From Phycisphaerales bacterium (GTDB taxonomy: Bacteria; Planctomycetota; Phycisphaerae; Phycisphaerales; UBA1924): a stretch of DNA of 20,510 nucleotides. The notes beneath the pieces were generated by a model. It was not told the DNA's origin and searched no databases. It saw only the letters and a program-made list of their open reading frames with translations. Below, piece by piece: positions 20,174 through 20,510 of the stretch (the first letter of the stretch is position 1; every line of letters begins with the position of its first letter). The DNA lies in contig JAESSR010000326.1 in the NCBI GenBank assembly GCA_016764015.1, positions 1-20,510 on the forward strand. Direction: 5' to 3'. The position numbers and the translations under genes are program-made.

Positions 20174-20510
20174 CACGGCGAACTCTCTTGTCCCGCGAGC
20201 TGCTCGCCAAGCATACGCTCGAAAGTTTCATGATCGATCGTTTCAACATGCCCATCGGCAAATCCGACAATCACACCTCTGAGAGGCCAGTGCTTTGGAT
20301 CTTCGTAAATAGTGATCAGAGATTTGTCCCCCACAATTTGATCTGGCACATAGATGTATGAAATTCCATCACCGTCTTCGTTGGGCGCATGGAGCAGTAT
20401 ATCTTCAGGAATCTCTGACCAATCAAAGATATCTACCTGATTCTACTCGAAATCGAGTGGCAGCAATATTTTTTTGTTCAACTTGCTCAAACCGGTCATT
20501 TGAGGCTTCA
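20173..20510 (-). pseudogene. Second pseudopilin-like paralog, broken and running off the window
   Basis: Read on the minus strand, the frame ending at 20173 gives EDGDGISYIYVP, then IYEDPKHW, VGFADGHVETIDHETFERML and ESSP. This is nearly the same as the C-terminal half of the gene at 19496-20008. Going upstream, the homologous frame meets a TAG at 20443-20445 (after LPLDFE, where the paralog has FPLQDE) and continues in the same frame for at least 18 codons to an ATG at 20498-20500. Other frames in this part also stop, so a simple sequencing slip in the A7 tract (20469-20475) does not restore it. It is either a decayed copy, or a short gene starting inside. The 5' part lies outside the window. 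Confidence 0.6.

Overview
The window looks like part of a chromosome from a Gram-negative, diderm bacterium, most likely a planctomycete of the Phycisphaerae type. The evidence is a PEP-CTERM-like sorting tail of the PAP...RRRR kind, small pseudopilin-like proteins with an ADGHVE-type ending as found in planctomycetes, a futalosine-pathway nucleosidase, an outer-membrane LpxR-like barrel, and frequent TTG starts. The taxonomic placement is inferred from these families, not measured.

Layout. (1) 1-3557: the end of an unrecognised gene, translationally coupled to a CaxA/YrbG-type Na+/Ca2+ exchanger; then an HD-GYP phosphodiesterase-like protein and a futalosine hydrolase (mqnB). (2) 3748-9206: a tight five-gene operon for a type IV pilus / type II secretion machine: pilM, pilN, pilO, a PilP/GspC-like inner-membrane protein, and a PilB/GspE assembly ATPase. 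(3) 9207-9880: a scar with no intact gene. Two 5'-truncated gene remnants (a TetR C-terminus on the minus strand and a DUF1348 protein on the plus strand) abut head to head, followed by an AT-rich stretch holding a near-consensus sigma-70-type promoter with two dyads. (4) 9879-12643: a three-gene surface-glycan cassette of a family 2 glycosyltransferase, a PAPS-dependent sulfotransferase and a NodB-type polysaccharide deacetylase. (5) 12714-15331: acetyl-CoA synthetase, coupled through a TTGA overlap to an unrecognised membrane-anchored protein. (6) 15516-18482: three exported proteins: a PEP-CTERM-like protein, an LpxR-like outer-membrane lipase, and a lipoprotein with two DcrB/PsbP-like halves. 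(7) 18505-19008: purE. (8) 19009-20510: a repeat-rich end with eight units of a hairpin repeat family, arranged as inverted pairs, around a small exported ORF and two paralogous pseudopilin-like genes on the minus strand. One of the paralogs is broken by a stop codon and runs off the window.

Much of the window concerns the cell envelope: pilus assembly, glycan synthesis with sulfation and deacetylation, outer-membrane lipid modification and protein sorting. The most unusual structure is the hairpin repeat family at the right end. Its stems change by compensatory substitutions while its loop stays fixed, it occurs as inverted pairs like bacterial BIMEs, and one unit joins the arms of one subtype to the loop of another. 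The second is the clean head-to-head gene scar, followed by the dyad-flanked promoter of the glycan cassette.
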